From NCBI RefSeq assembly GCF_051465645.1, contig NZ_CP195790.1, positions 3,782,001 through 3,846,000 on the forward strand: DNA of 64,000 bases. The letters are read 5' to 3'. The notes beneath the pieces were generated by a model. That model worked only from the letters and a program-made list of their open reading frames with translations, did not search any database and had not been told where the DNA came from. Of this stretch, positions 15,976 through 25,240 are shown in pieces. The DNA is from Planctomicrobium sp051465645. GTDB taxonomy: Bacteria; Planctomycetota; Planctomycetia; Planctomycetales; Planctomycetaceae. The stretch's first letter is position 1. Every line of letters begins with the position of its first letter. A program made the translations under genes and the position numbers.

Positions 15976-16854
15976 ATGAGCCTCCTCAGACTTCGCTTCC
16001 AACAGACCATCGCCCGACCGGTGACCATCTCTGGCTTCGGCCTGTTCCATGGTGCTGACGTCGAAATGGAACTCTGTCCGGCTCCCTGCAATCATGGCAT
16101 CGTCTTCGAACGCGTGGACCTCGTCGAACCGGTGCAGATTCCAGCGTTGATCGAATATGTCACCCCGCAGGAACGATGCACCGTCATCACCGCTCAAGGA
16201 ACCAGCGTCGCCGTTATTGAACACGTGATGGCCGCTCTCGCTGGTTTGCAGATCGACAATTGCCTCGTGCGGATCAATGCACCTGAGCCTCCCATCTGCG
16301 ATGGTTCTTCAAAGGCGTTTGTTGAAGCCATCCTCAAAGCAGGGATCGTCGTTCAGGACGAGAAGCAGCCTGCGCTTCAGGTCGATGCCACTTCTGTTCA
16401 AATCGAAACGGATCGAATCGGAGTCTCGGTTCAACCAACACGGGCTCTTGTCTATCAGATCGGCTTGATTCTGGATTACGGACCGGGGCCGATTCCTTTC
16501 CAGTCACTCAGTTTGACGATCACACCAGAAACATTTCAGAGCGAACTCGCCAACTGTCGGACATTTGTTCTGGAACATGAAGCAACCGCCCTTCGTAAAC
16601 GAGGGATCGCACTGCGGGCGACTTCTCAGAATGCACTGGTCTTTGGTGAGCAGGGACTCATCGAAAACAAACTGCGATTCGACGACGAATGTGTTCGCCA
16701 CAAGATTTTAGACTGTGTCGGTGACTTCGCTCTCATCGGTTGCGACCTGATCGGAAAGTTCGCCGCCAGTCGCTCTGGCCATCGGCTCAATCACGAAATC
16801 ATTCGCCAGATTCGGGCACAACAACTCGCAGAACACTGTTCAGACAACACATAA
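15976..16854 (+). CDS. lpxC: UDP-3-O-acyl-N-acetylglucosamine deacetylase LpxC
   Basis: 292 residues, close to family length. It catalyses the committed deacetylation step of lipid A synthesis. The zinc ligands are recognisable: His83 (in VIEHVMAALAG), His242 and Asp246 (in RHKILDCVGDF), with His269 (in SGHRLNHE) as catalytic base. The hydrophobic passage segment EPPICDGSS is also typical. Its presence supports an LPS-type outer membrane. No lpxA, fabZ or lpxD is nearby; instead a Gfo/Idh oxidoreductase follows 122 bases later. Confidence 0.93.
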   Translation: MSLLRLRFQQTIARPVTISGFGLFHGADVEMELCPAPCNHGIVFERVDLVEPVQIPALIEYVTPQERCTVITAQGTSVAVIEHVMAALAGLQIDNCLVRINAPEPPICDGSSKAFVEAILKAGIVVQDEKQPALQVDATSVQIETDRIGVSVQPTRALVYQIGLILDYGPGPIPFQSLSLTITPETFQSELANCRTFVLEHEATALRKRGIALRATSQNALVFGEQGLIENKLRFDDECVRHKILDCVGDFALIGCDLIGKFAASRSGHRLNHEIIRQIRAQQLAEHCSDNT

Positions 16855-16976
16855 GACGTCTTCACTCGATCGAATCTTGTGTAAGACTGAGACGCAAACA
16901 CATACACACTGACATCGCTGCCGGACAGAATGCAGCGCTGCGATCATCCAATCGACCATTGGAAAAGGATTTCAAC

Positions 16977-18080
16977 ATGGTCTCTTCATCAGACAAACTT
17001 CGAGTCGCGGTCGTCGGCGTTGGCGCACTGGGACGTCATCACGCCCGCATTCTTTCACAGCAGCCAGACGTCGAACTCGTTGCCGTTTCAGACCCGAATC
17101 CGACACAAGGACAGGCAGTTGCGGAAAGTTGCAACTGCGAATGGACTGGAGATTACCGCACGCTCCTGCAAGAGATCGATGCTGTTTCGATCGTCGTCCC
17201 AACAAGTCTGCACCGCAGCATTGCAGAAGAATTCCTGTGCCGCAGCATTCCTGTCCTCGTCGAAAAGCCGCTAACGGCCAATGTCGAAGATGGTGCTGTG
17301 CTGGTTCGACTTGCAAGAGAACACAACGTCCCGTTGCAGGTCGGCCACATTGAGCGATTCAATCCAGCGTTTCAGGCCGCAGCGGAGCGCATTCGCCAAC
17401 CGAAATACATTCGTTGCGAACGCGTCAGTCCTTATGCATTCCGTTCGATGGACATTGGTGCCGTCCATGACTTGATGATTCATGACATTGAGCTGACGCT
17501 GTCACTGGTCGGTGAGATGCCAGTAAAAGTCGACGCATTTGGGGTTTCACTTGTCGGGGGTCAGGAAGATTGCGTGCAGGCTCGCCTCGTCTTCCCCGGC
17601 GGATGTATCGCCGACATCGTCGCGAACCGTGTCGCACCGAAGTTTGTTCGAACAATGCAGTGCTGGTCAGAGACCGGATGCGTCAACGTCGACATGAGCG
17701 CCAGAACAGTCGAGTCATTCACTCCTGGCGAATCACTGCTGCGTGGTGAACTTCCATTCGAACTGGCGATTCAGCGTAAAGAAGAGATCGCAACGCTGAA
17801 GGCCGAGATCTTCACTCGATTTATTGAACAGGAAACCTTCAACGGGTCCGATGAAGACGCTCTGACTGCCGAACTGCGTTCGTTTCTGGATTGTATTCGC
17901 ACTGGCCGACCTCCAGTGGTTAGCGGCCAGCAGGGACTCGCCGCACTGAAAGTCGCCGCGAAGATTCTGGAATCGGTGAGTCAGCACTCCTGGGACGGAG
18001 CATCATCAACTCGAATCGGCCCGAACGCGCTGATCGAGCATTATGCACCAACGAATGTCTTCTCTGCGGAGGCCGCATAG
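16977..18080 (+). CDS. Gfo/Idh/MocA family oxidoreductase
   Basis: 367 residues from ATG 16977; the longer frame from 16740 overlaps lpxC and is not used. The N-terminal Rossmann fold has GVGALGRHHA and the catalytic-type EKPL. The C-terminal substrate domain has VGHIERFNPAF and HDLMIHDIELTL. Family members oxidise or reduce sugar hydroxyls with NAD(P). Lying directly after lpxC, it may work in lipid A precursor chemistry like GnnA, which makes a 3-keto UDP-GlcNAc; that is an inference, and no GnnB-type aminotransferase is seen here. Confidence 0.82.
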   Translation: MVSSSDKLRVAVVGVGALGRHHARILSQQPDVELVAVSDPNPTQGQAVAESCNCEWTGDYRTLLQEIDAVSIVVPTSLHRSIAEEFLCRSIPVLVEKPLTANVEDGAVLVRLAREHNVPLQVGHIERFNPAFQAAAERIRQPKYIRCERVSPYAFRSMDIGAVHDLMIHDIELTLSLVGEMPVKVDAFGVSLVGGQEDCVQARLVFPGGCIADIVANRVAPKFVRTMQCWSETGCVNVDMSARTVESFTPGESLLRGELPFELAIQRKEEIATLKAEIFTRFIEQETFNGSDEDALTAELRSFLDCIRTGRPPVVSGQQGLAALKVAAKILESVSQHSWDGASSTRIGPNALIEHYAPTNVFSAEAA

Positions 18081-18113
18081 CAAAGAGTGAGATCACCAGA
18101 AGAGTTCACCTGG

Positions 18114-18182
18114 CTGAGTCGCAGCGGAATGAGAATCAAACATTCCACGCGGCTCCGCAAGGAGTTTTGTAAGGTGACTCAG
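18114..18182 (+). other. Possible three-way-junction RNA fold
   Basis: A closing stem CTGAGTC/GACTCAG (18114-18120 and 18176-18182) encloses two hairpins: GGAATG/CATTCC (18126-18131/18141-18146) and CTCC-GCAA-GGAG (18153-18164), the latter with a GNRA loop. It lies between the oxidoreductase stop and the CPXCG gene. It may be a terminator, a leader or chance. Confidence 0.35.
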
Positions 18183-18248
18183 TGACTTGTTTATTGGCCT
18201 GATTTGCGTTCGCCATGTCCCTTGTTATCCGGAAAAATCTCCTCGCCC

Positions 18249-18434
18249 ATGAATGACGAAGCAGAATATGTCTGCCCCTATTGTGGTGAGGAAATCATCG
18301 TCCCGGTGGATCTCACCCAAGGGGAACATCAGGAATACGTTGAAGATTGCCCGGTCTGTTGCAGTCCCGTTGTGATTCGTCTGGAGATCCAGGAAGACGG
18401 CGGTTTCTCCTGCTCAGCTAGTCCGGAATTCTAG
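18249..18434 (+). CDS. CPXCG motif-containing cysteine-rich protein
   Basis: 61 residues from ATG 18249 (MNDEAEYVCPYCGEE...). There are two Cys pairs, CPYCGEE and CPVCC, with the spacing of a small zinc ribbon, and the stretch EYVEDCPVCCSPVVI is typical of the family. It is a small cytosolic protein of unknown function, widespread in Proteobacteria and planctomycetes. An imperfect repeat begins at its TAG stop. Confidence 0.8.
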   Translation: MNDEAEYVCPYCGEEIIVPVDLTQGEHQEYVEDCPVCCSPVVIRLEIQEDGGFSCSASPEF

Positions 18435-18518
18435 ATTGATTCGATCACTCATCTGGCCGGACAACAGCCGTATCGTCAGGGAAAATGCTGATGCCTGTAT
18501 GGCGAAAACGCTGCATCA
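18434..18518 (+). repeat. Interspersed imperfect repeat, divergent copy 3
   Basis: Starting at the TAG stop of the CPXCG gene, it shows TTCGATCA, CATCTGGCCG, ACAACAGCC, AAATGCTGATGCC and ACGCTGCATCA in the same order as the copy at 31105-31197. Identity is lower than between copies 1 and 2. The rest of the gap to 18759 shows no gene. Confidence 0.45.
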
Positions 18519-18758
18519 ATATCGGGTTTGCTCGCGTTCCATCAGTGCCGACTTGAGGCCAAAATTCAGACGATTTCCCCCGGTGAAAGCCCATTGCCGA
18601 TGGCAGGAAGCAGCCGCTTCAGCTGGGAAATCGTTCTAAAGGCATTGTGGAGTGTGAGATCAGCCCATATTGATCACGCGGTCTCCGCTTTCGCCGGCAT
18701 GAAATTCTAGGAAAATTTTCGATTTACATCCTTTCCGAACGTCACATGTTCGGGAACA

Positions 18759-20747
18759 ATGCGCGATTCCGTATTGAAAGGCATCGTGACACCACCTGTC
18801 TCTTTGTTTTCACAAGAAGTCACTGCAGAAATGATTGATCCCGCCGCCTCCTGGTCTTTGGCTGATTCCGTCGACCTGTACGAAATTGATCGTTGGGGGA
18901 ATGGCTTTTTTACCATCGGTAAAAATGGTCATGTTGAGGTTCGTCCATCACGCGATCCGAACCATTCAATCGACTTGAAAGAACTGGTCGAACGCATTCA
19001 GACCCGGGGTTTGAACCTGCCAGTGCTGCTGCGGTTCAACGGCATTCTGAAGGAACGTCTGCGCGAAATGCATGACACCTTCGCGAAGGCCATTAAGGAC
19101 CATGATTACAAAGGGAATTACGCCTGCGTTTATCCCATCAAGGTGAATCAGCAGCGAGAAGTTGTTGAGAAGATCATCGAGTACGGCCGCGACTACGGCT
19201 TCGGGTTGGAAGCTGGCAGCAAGCCAGAGCTCCTCGCCGTGATTGCCATGGCTGAACCGCACATGCCGATCATCTGTAATGGATTCAAAGATGATGAATT
19301 CATTGAGATGGCAATGCTCGCCACCAAGATTGGCCGCACGGTCATCCCTGTGGTCGAGAAGTACTCCGAGCTCGAACGTATTCTTGCGTTCGCAAGCAAG
19401 GTCGGTGTGCGTCCCATGATCGGGATGCGCGTCAAACTGGCTGCTCGCGGGGCAGGGCGCTGGCAGTCATCAGGGGGCTATCGTTCCAAGTTCGGACTGA
19501 CCGTCAGCGAAATCCTGAAGGGACTCGACCTGCTGGAAAGCAAGGGGATGGCGGACTGCTTCAAGCTCCTCCACTTCCACCTCGGCAGTCAGATCACCAA
19601 TATTCGCCAGGTCAAAGTCGCGATCAACGAAGCGGTTCGGGTCTATGCCGATCTTCACCGTCGCGGAGCCGGATTGCAGTACCTCGACGTGGGCGGTGGA
19701 CTGGGTGTGGACTACGACGGGTCCCAGACCAACTTCCAGTCGAGCATGAACTACACGCTGCAAGAGTACGCCAACGACGTTGTGCATCACACACAAACAG
19801 TTTGCGACGAAGCCGGTGTGCCCCATCCGAATCTGATTTCAGAAAGCGGCCGCGCTGTTGCAGCATTCCACAGTGTTCTGATCTTCGGCACACTCGGAGT
19901 CACGCACCAAGGCGAATTGTCAGAGCTGCCTGCCTCCATTCCGGAGAACTTTGAGCAACCATTGCATGATCTGTGGGGCACCTATCAAGGGGTCACTCCA
20001 CGAAACGCACTGGAAAGCTACCACGATGCTCAGCAGTCGCTCGATATGAGTATGAGCCTGTTCAGCACTGGTTATCTGCCGATTGAGCAGCGTGTCCTTG
20101 CTGAGAATCTGTTCTTCGCGATCTGTCACAAGGTTCGGAAAGTGACAGAAGAACTGGAGTATGTTCCAGACGAATTGCAGGGACTCGACCGGATGCTGTC
20201 CGATCTGTTCTTCTGCAACTTCTCACTCTTCCAGTCGATGCCAGATAGCTGGGCCATCAAACAGTTGTTCCCGGTGATGCCGATTCACCGCCTGAGGGAG
20301 CAACCAACACGTCATGCCGTATTGTGCGACATCACCTGCGACTCAGACGGAAAGATCGACACATTCATCGATCGCCGTGATGTGAAGAAGACTCTGAAGC
20401 TCCACGAGTACAAGGACGAGCCATATTACCTGGGGGCCTTCCTCATTGGAGCCTATCAGGAAATTCTCGGTGACCTTCACAACCTGTTTGGTGACACCAA
20501 CACTGTTCACGTCGATATCAAAGATGGCGAAGCAGTGCTGGAGACCATCATCAAAGGTGAAACGATTTACGAAGTTCTCGACTACGTGCAGTTCAAAGGG
20601 AAAGACCTGATGGACCGAGTGCAGGTCCACGTCGAAAATGCCGTAAGACAGGGACGCATCGACAACGCTCAAGCAGGTCACTTCGTCCAGACCTACGAAG
20701 AAAGCCTGATGGGCTACACTTATCTTGAAGGGGCACGAGACACCTAA
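18759..20747 (+). CDS. speA: Biosynthetic arginine decarboxylase SpeA
   Basis: 662 residues, the normal length for SpeA. It converts arginine to agmatine with PLP, the first step of putrescine and spermidine synthesis. The PLP lysine lies in YPIKVNQ near residue 127. The alanine-racemase-like barrel (HFHLGSQI, GGGLGVDYDG) and the C-terminal domain with ITCDSDGKID are present. A speB or other polyamine gene is not adjacent. It is a single-gene unit that ends in a strong terminator. Confidence 0.93.
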   Translation: MRDSVLKGIVTPPVSLFSQEVTAEMIDPAASWSLADSVDLYEIDRWGNGFFTIGKNGHVEVRPSRDPNHSIDLKELVERIQTRGLNLPVLLRFNGILKERLREMHDTFAKAIKDHDYKGNYACVYPIKVNQQREVVEKIIEYGRDYGFGLEAGSKPELLAVIAMAEPHMPIICNGFKDDEFIEMAMLATKIGRTVIPVVEKYSELERILAFASKVGVRPMIGMRVKLAARGAGRWQSSGGYRSKFGLTVSEILKGLDLLESKGMADCFKLLHFHLGSQITNIRQVKVAINEAVRVYADLHRRGAGLQYLDVGGGLGVDYDGSQTNFQSSMNYTLQEYANDVVHHTQTVCDEAGVPHPNLISESGRAVAAFHSVLIFGTLGVTHQGELSELPASIPENFEQPLHDLWGTYQGVTPRNALESYHDAQQSLDMSMSLFSTGYLPIEQRVLAENLFFAICHKVRKVTEELEYVPDELQGLDRMLSDLFFCNFSLFQSMPDSWAIKQLFPVMPIHRLREQPTRHAVLCDITCDSDGKIDTFIDRRDVKKTLKLHEYKDEPYYLGAFLIGAYQEILGDLHNLFGDTNTVHVDIKDGEAVLETIIKGETIYEVLDYVQFKGKDLMDRVQVHVENAVRQGRIDNAQAGHFVQTYEESLMGYTYLEGARDT

Positions 20748-20780
20748 TTGCCGTCCGGAGTCCTGTCGAATGTCAGTCAT

Positions 20781-20817
20781 AAGGGGAAGGCGAGAAATCG
20801 CCTTCCCCTTATCCTTT
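20781..20817 (+). terminator. Rho-independent terminator
   Basis: Stem AAGGGGAAGGCGA (20781-20793) with its exact complement (20798-20810), loop GAAA, then ATCCTTTTTC. It follows speA. Confidence 0.88.
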
Positions 20818-21240
20818 TTCAACCTCGTGGATTGACCATCGCAACGACGCACCAGCCTCACCGCAGCACTTCGTGTCGTACACGAACACACTAAAAAGCG
20901 ACTGGAATGACGAGTCCGGCGACGAAATTTTGCATTTCAGGAACAGCTTGATCTGCGCTTCACCAGTTTAATTCATTGCCCCAATCGCATCCCGAACCGC
21001 CCTAAAGGCAAATCCTGCCGAGAAAAACGATGAAAATTGGCATTAGAGTTGCGACTCAGTCTCAATAGGGCCGTGATCGAATTCATACGTTGACACGGTT
21101 CAGAGCGAAAATTCTAATCGTTACCACTGGACGGTGCCGTCATAGGGACAGTGCCAATTCGTCGACTTGATCTGCCAGATCAGCTCTCTGGCAGTGGACT
21201 CCACCGTCGCGTCATCAACCGTTGAGACTGGGAGACTTGG
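20818..21240. other. Gap with no visible gene
   Basis: About 420 bases before the cytochrome gene. A small inverted repeat CTGCCAGA/TCTGGCAG (21172-21179/21187-21194) lies about 45 bases before the start and could be an operator. Nothing else stands out. Confidence 0.4.
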
Positions 21241-21612
21241 ATGAAGAAAATTGCTCCGGTGTTTGCGCTGTTCGCGCTCGCATCAATGATGTGCTTCTCT
21301 GCCCCACGGCAAGCAGACGCTCGTCCACCGTACCTGAAGATTTTCAAAGAAAAATACGATGAAATCGACGGGATCAAAGCGAAGACCGAAGAGCTGAAAT
21401 GCGGCGTCTGTCACGGCGAAGGTGGCAAGAACAAGAAGGTCGTCAGTGACTACGGCAAGGCTGTCAGCGCTGCCCTTGGCGAAAAGAACGTCAAGAGCAA
21501 CGAAAAGATCGCCGAAGGCTTGAAGAAAGCTGAATCAGCGAAGTCAGGCGAAGGCGAACTGACCTACGGCGAAATCCTGAAGTCAGGCAAATTGCCAAAG
21601 CTCGCTGAGTAA
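21241..21612 (+). CDS. Small exported c-type cytochrome-like protein
   Basis: 123 residues. A signal peptide (MKKIAPVFALFALASMMCFS, cut near ADA-R) is followed by one haem-binding CGVCH at about 55-59 in ELKCGVCHGEGGKNKK. No clear distal Met ligand is placed as in class I cytochromes; the remainder is Lys/Glu-rich helical sequence. GGGAGA before the ATG fixes the start. It would act in the periplasm in electron transfer, but a partner is not visible. It is a single-gene unit with a terminator. Confidence 0.75.
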   Translation: MKKIAPVFALFALASMMCFSAPRQADARPPYLKIFKEKYDEIDGIKAKTEELKCGVCHGEGGKNKKVVSDYGKAVSAALGEKNVKSNEKIAEGLKKAESAKSGEGELTYGEILKSGKLPKLAE

Positions 21613-21658
21613 TTCAAAGTTGACATCAACCCGATGTCGCTTTTCCAAAGAATGAGTG

Positions 21659-21696
21659 CGCGAGTTGGAACTTCGGTTCTAACTCGCGTTTCTTTT
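21659..21696 (+). terminator. Rho-independent terminator with UUCG loop
   Basis: Stem CGCGAGTTGGAAC (21659-21671) with a near-exact complement (21676-21688), loop TTCG, then GTTTCTTTTTT. It follows the cytochrome gene. The 390 bases from here to 22090 hold no recognisable gene. Confidence 0.88.
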
Positions 21697-22089
21697 TTGG
21701 TGACTGCAAAAAAAGATTTGCTGCTGAGACGGCAGATCGCTTTTCATTCTGATCCAGTCCCTTCACTCGCACGGAGCTTGCCAACCTATCGCTCCGAATT
21801 CCCTGCACCGCGGTGGACAAAACTCCGGTGGGCTTCCCATTGGTGTCCCATCTCCTTTCGATTTTCGATACCATATTTCGGCTCACAAGTGATAAGCCGG
21901 GAATATGATTGAAGTGAATGACACGCGCGAAATCTGCGACTTGCCACTGTTCCACTCCACAATGAGTCGGTCAGTGGGCATCAGCATCTTGGCGCCGACG
22001 AGGAAACGTGTGAAAACTGATCGCACCAGTTGAGTCGTTTCAAATTGAATCAGCGGATCAATGCCGATCCAGTCCGAAGAAAGAATTCG

Positions 22090-23109
22090 ATGTCAACGCC
22101 GGGTACAAAGCAGGAACTCAGAAAAGACCCGATTGTCGGTCGCTGGGTTATCATTGCGCCAGACCGTCTGAGTCGCCCACAAACACTGGCTCAAAATACC
22201 AACGACTTCGACGCGGACTCTTTCGACCCGTTTCTGGCCGGAAATGAAGACGCCACAACACCTGAGATTCTGGCGTATCGCGATGGTGGTGTCCCCAACG
22301 GACCGGGCTGGCGCGTGCGTGTGATCCCCAACAAATTCCCGGCCGTTCGAGTGGAAGGGAATCTCGAAAAACGTGGGGACGGCATTTATGACAAGATGAA
22401 TGCCTTGGGTGCTCACGAAGTCATCGTGGAATGCCCTCACCGCGAAACCAACATGTCTCGTCTGTCTGTCGAGAACATCCAGGAAGTGCTCTGGGTCTAT
22501 CGAGATCGCTTGGTCGACCTCAAACGCGATCACCGACTCGTTCACGGGTTGATCTTCAAAAATAAAGGCTCCCGTGCAGGAGCATCACTGGATCACTGCC
22601 ATTCGCAATTGATCGTCACCCCGATCATTCCGATTACGATTCAGGAAGAGTTGGAAGGAGCCCGGGAGTTTTACAATTACCGCGGCCGCTGCATTTTCGA
22701 AGACATGATTCAACAGGAGCTGGCGACAGAAAAGCGGATTGTGCTCGAAACCGAGCATTTCGTCGTTTTTTGCCCTTTTGCCAGCAGATTCCCGTTCGAA
22801 ACTTGGATTCTTCCTCGTCACCATTCCAGCCACTACGAAAACATCACCAAACCGATGATTGAAGATCTCGGTGTGGTAATGAAAACCGTCCTCTCCAAAA
22901 TGGAGTTCGGTCTCGACGATCCGCCGTACAACTATGTCCTGCACACAGCGCCGTTCGCCACTCAGGATTTGCCCCACTTCCGGTGGCACATTGAGATTTT
23001 CCCGCAATTAAGCCGAGTGGCCGGATTCGAATGGGGAAGTGGATTTTACATCAACCCTGTTGCACCAGAAGATGCGGCGGCATTTTTGCGAAGTGTCGAA
23101 ATTGAATAG
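22090..23109 (+). CDS. galT: Galactose-1-phosphate uridylyltransferase-like protein
   Basis: 339 residues from ATG 22090; the frame is open from 22030. It belongs to the HIT-superfamily GalT proteins that exchange UMP between UDP-glucose and hexose 1-phosphate. The N-terminal DPIVGRWVIIAPDR and VIPNKFPAV, the active-site HCH in GASLDHCHSQL and the second half ending in HFRWHIEIFPQL are all typical. The usual HPH is HCH here, but the nucleophilic second His is kept. No galE or galK is adjacent, so the true sugar could differ. Confidence 0.85.
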   Translation: MSTPGTKQELRKDPIVGRWVIIAPDRLSRPQTLAQNTNDFDADSFDPFLAGNEDATTPEILAYRDGGVPNGPGWRVRVIPNKFPAVRVEGNLEKRGDGIYDKMNALGAHEVIVECPHRETNMSRLSVENIQEVLWVYRDRLVDLKRDHRLVHGLIFKNKGSRAGASLDHCHSQLIVTPIIPITIQEELEGAREFYNYRGRCIFEDMIQQELATEKRIVLETEHFVVFCPFASRFPFETWILPRHHSSHYENITKPMIEDLGVVMKTVLSKMEFGLDDPPYNYVLHTAPFATQDLPHFRWHIEIFPQLSRVAGFEWGSGFYINPVAPEDAAAFLRSVEIE

Positions 23110-23551
23110 GCCCTGACGACGAGCGTGACTTCTGGCAGGCAGCTGAATGATTTCATCTGTTGAAGCGGTCGCAACGGAGCAAAATGAATCAGTGAAAGCT
23201 CCGGGAACTCCCTGACTCTCACTGAATGATCTTTTCCGTTTCCGACATCCACAGTTTCTTGCATCCACAGTCAAAATGCTGGATTCTATACTTCTTGCGG
23301 GTTCCCGATTGAGCACGTGACTTGACGTCGATGTCCCCACTTCGATGCAACCACGGAAATCAACTGAACCTCCATGAAGACCAGCGTATCACCACTCCCA
23401 ACAGGCAGTCATCACTCCAGCATTCGCTGAGCACGAATACTGAGGTCACTCTGCCGGGAACACGCAGCGTTGCCTGCGTTTGAATTTGTTATACATCAGA
23501 CGCTCTGGCGTCATTGAACTTTATACGGAACCTCTGGTTCCTGGTGTCATT
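23110..23551. other. Gap with no visible gene
   Basis: About 440 bases between galT and aroDE. A frame upstream of 23552 is open from 23480 but reads as untranslated leader. A short complementary pair GGAACC/GGTTCC (23527-23532/23536-23541) lies just before the aroDE start. Confidence 0.35.
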
Positions 23552-25144
23552 ATGATTTGCGTCACACTCGGACGAACCCGCCATAAAATGATGCTGGAGG
23601 ACCACCTCACTCTGGCACACCGGGGCGCCGAACTCGTTGAATTGCGCATCGACTGGATCTCCCGTACGCCTCGACTTGCAGACCTGCTGCGGAACCGGCC
23701 AACGGCAACCGTTCTGACCTGCCGTCGCCCTGCCGATGGTGGACAGTTCAGCGGGACAGAAGAACAACGCCAGACATTGCTGCGAGAGGGGATCGTCGCC
23801 GGCGTTGAATATGTCGACCTCGAAGAAGACGTCGCCAAGACAATTCGACGATATGGCAAAACCAAGCGAATCATCAGCTACCACAACTTCTCAGAGACTC
23901 CGAACGATATCGAAGAGATCCATGAGCGGTTGTCGAAGCTCGATGCGGACGTCGTGAAGGTTGTCACGATGGCGAATTCGCCAGCCGACAACGTGCGTAT
24001 GCTGAATCTCTGCAAGAATGCAAAGATTCCAACGGTCGCATTCTGCATGGGCGAATTCGGTATCATCAGCCGAATCCTCTGTGGAAAATTCGGTGCGCCG
24101 TTCACCTATTGCACGTTCAGCAAAGACCGCGTCATGGCACCCGGTCAGTTGCCATTCGACGAGATGAAGCGACTCTACCGCTTCGACGAGATTAACTCAG
24201 AGACAGCCGTCTTCGGAGTTCTCGGCGATCCAGTCGGTCACAGCTGGAGTCCGCTTTTACACAATGCTGCATTCAAACGATCGAAGCTGAATGCGGTGTA
24301 CCTCCCGTTGCGCGTCCCGCCAGAGCTGTTTGAAGAAACCCTGAAGGCCTACGACACGATCGGGCTGCGTGGATACAGCGTCACAATTCCTCACAAGGAA
24401 GCCGCGCTGAAATACGCCCAGCGAACCGACGAAGCCTCTAAAGCCATCGGTGCAGCAAACACGTTGTTCAAAGATGCTCAGGGGCGATGGTGTGCCGCCA
24501 ACACCGACCTGCCAGCAGCATTGGAGAGTGTCCAGCTCGGGTTGAACTCGAAGTCAGACAGCTCCATGAACGGCAAACGGGTTCTCATTCTCGGAGCAGG
24601 TGGAGCCGCTCGGGCGATCGCATTGGGGGCCGCACAGGCTGGCGGCAATATCATGATCTCCAATCGTTCGAAAGAACGAGGGATGAAACTGGCCGACGAA
24701 TTGAAATGCCAGTTCGTCACCTGGGCGAACCGCGGTGCTCAGGCGTCAGATATCATCATCAACTGCACTCCGATCGGGATGTTCCCGGAGATGAACCAGA
24801 CGCCGTACGAGCAGTACTGGTTCCGTGATGGAACAGTCGTTTTCGACACGATCTACAATCCTGAGAATACGATGTTCCTGAAGGAAGCCCGGGAGCATCG
24901 GTGCATCACCGTCAGCGGAATTGAAATGTTCATTCGGCAGGCGGCCAGACAATTCAAGTATTTCACAGGTCGCGAGATCTCTCTCGATGACATGCGAACA
25001 ACCCTGCGACGTGGGATTTCTCCGGTTCGGGTGAGAACGGAAACCGGACATGCTTCGCCAGCCGAAGCGACATCATCCACAGCGAACAGTTCGCCGGAGT
25101 CATCGCCTGCAACTGAAGTTCAGGACGATTCAGATAACGATTGA
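23552..25144 (+). CDS. aroDE: Bifunctional 3-dehydroquinate dehydratase / shikimate dehydrogenase
   Basis: 530 residues from ATG 23552. Residues 1-220 are a type I dehydroquinase with VELRIDW, SYHNFSETP (catalytic His) and DVVKVVTMA (Schiff-base Lys). Residues about 225-505 are AroE with GDPVGHSWSPLLHN, VTIPHKEAAL, GAGGAARAIALGA and NCTPIGM. The two activities are consecutive in the shikimate pathway (3-dehydroquinate to shikimate). The fusion order matches that of plants and chlamydiae. A Ser/Thr-rich tail of about 30 residues follows. The next gene starts 97 bases later in the same direction. Confidence 0.93.
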   Translation: MICVTLGRTRHKMMLEDHLTLAHRGAELVELRIDWISRTPRLADLLRNRPTATVLTCRRPADGGQFSGTEEQRQTLLREGIVAGVEYVDLEEDVAKTIRRYGKTKRIISYHNFSETPNDIEEIHERLSKLDADVVKVVTMANSPADNVRMLNLCKNAKIPTVAFCMGEFGIISRILCGKFGAPFTYCTFSKDRVMAPGQLPFDEMKRLYRFDEINSETAVFGVLGDPVGHSWSPLLHNAAFKRSKLNAVYLPLRVPPELFEETLKAYDTIGLRGYSVTIPHKEAALKYAQRTDEASKAIGAANTLFKDAQGRWCAANTDLPAALESVQLGLNSKSDSSMNGKRVLILGAGGAARAIALGAAQAGGNIMISNRSKERGMKLADELKCQFVTWANRGAQASDIIINCTPIGMFPEMNQTPYEQYWFRDGTVVFDTIYNPENTMFLKEAREHRCITVSGIEMFIRQAARQFKYFTGREISLDDMRTTLRRGISPVRVRTETGHASPAEATSSTANSSPESSPATEVQDDSDND

Positions 25145-25240
25145 GGCGTCGAATTGAGTTCGCCAACCGGCAAGACAGAGGTTTACGCTGGATGATCGAG
25201 AAACTCGATTCCAGCCGAGGAAAGGTGTCAGAGTGCTTCC

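Noticed and set aside
16740..16976. Extended start of the Gfo/Idh gene
   Set aside because: Overlaps lpxC in another frame and reads as a basic, unconserved leader; ATG 16977 gives the normal family start.
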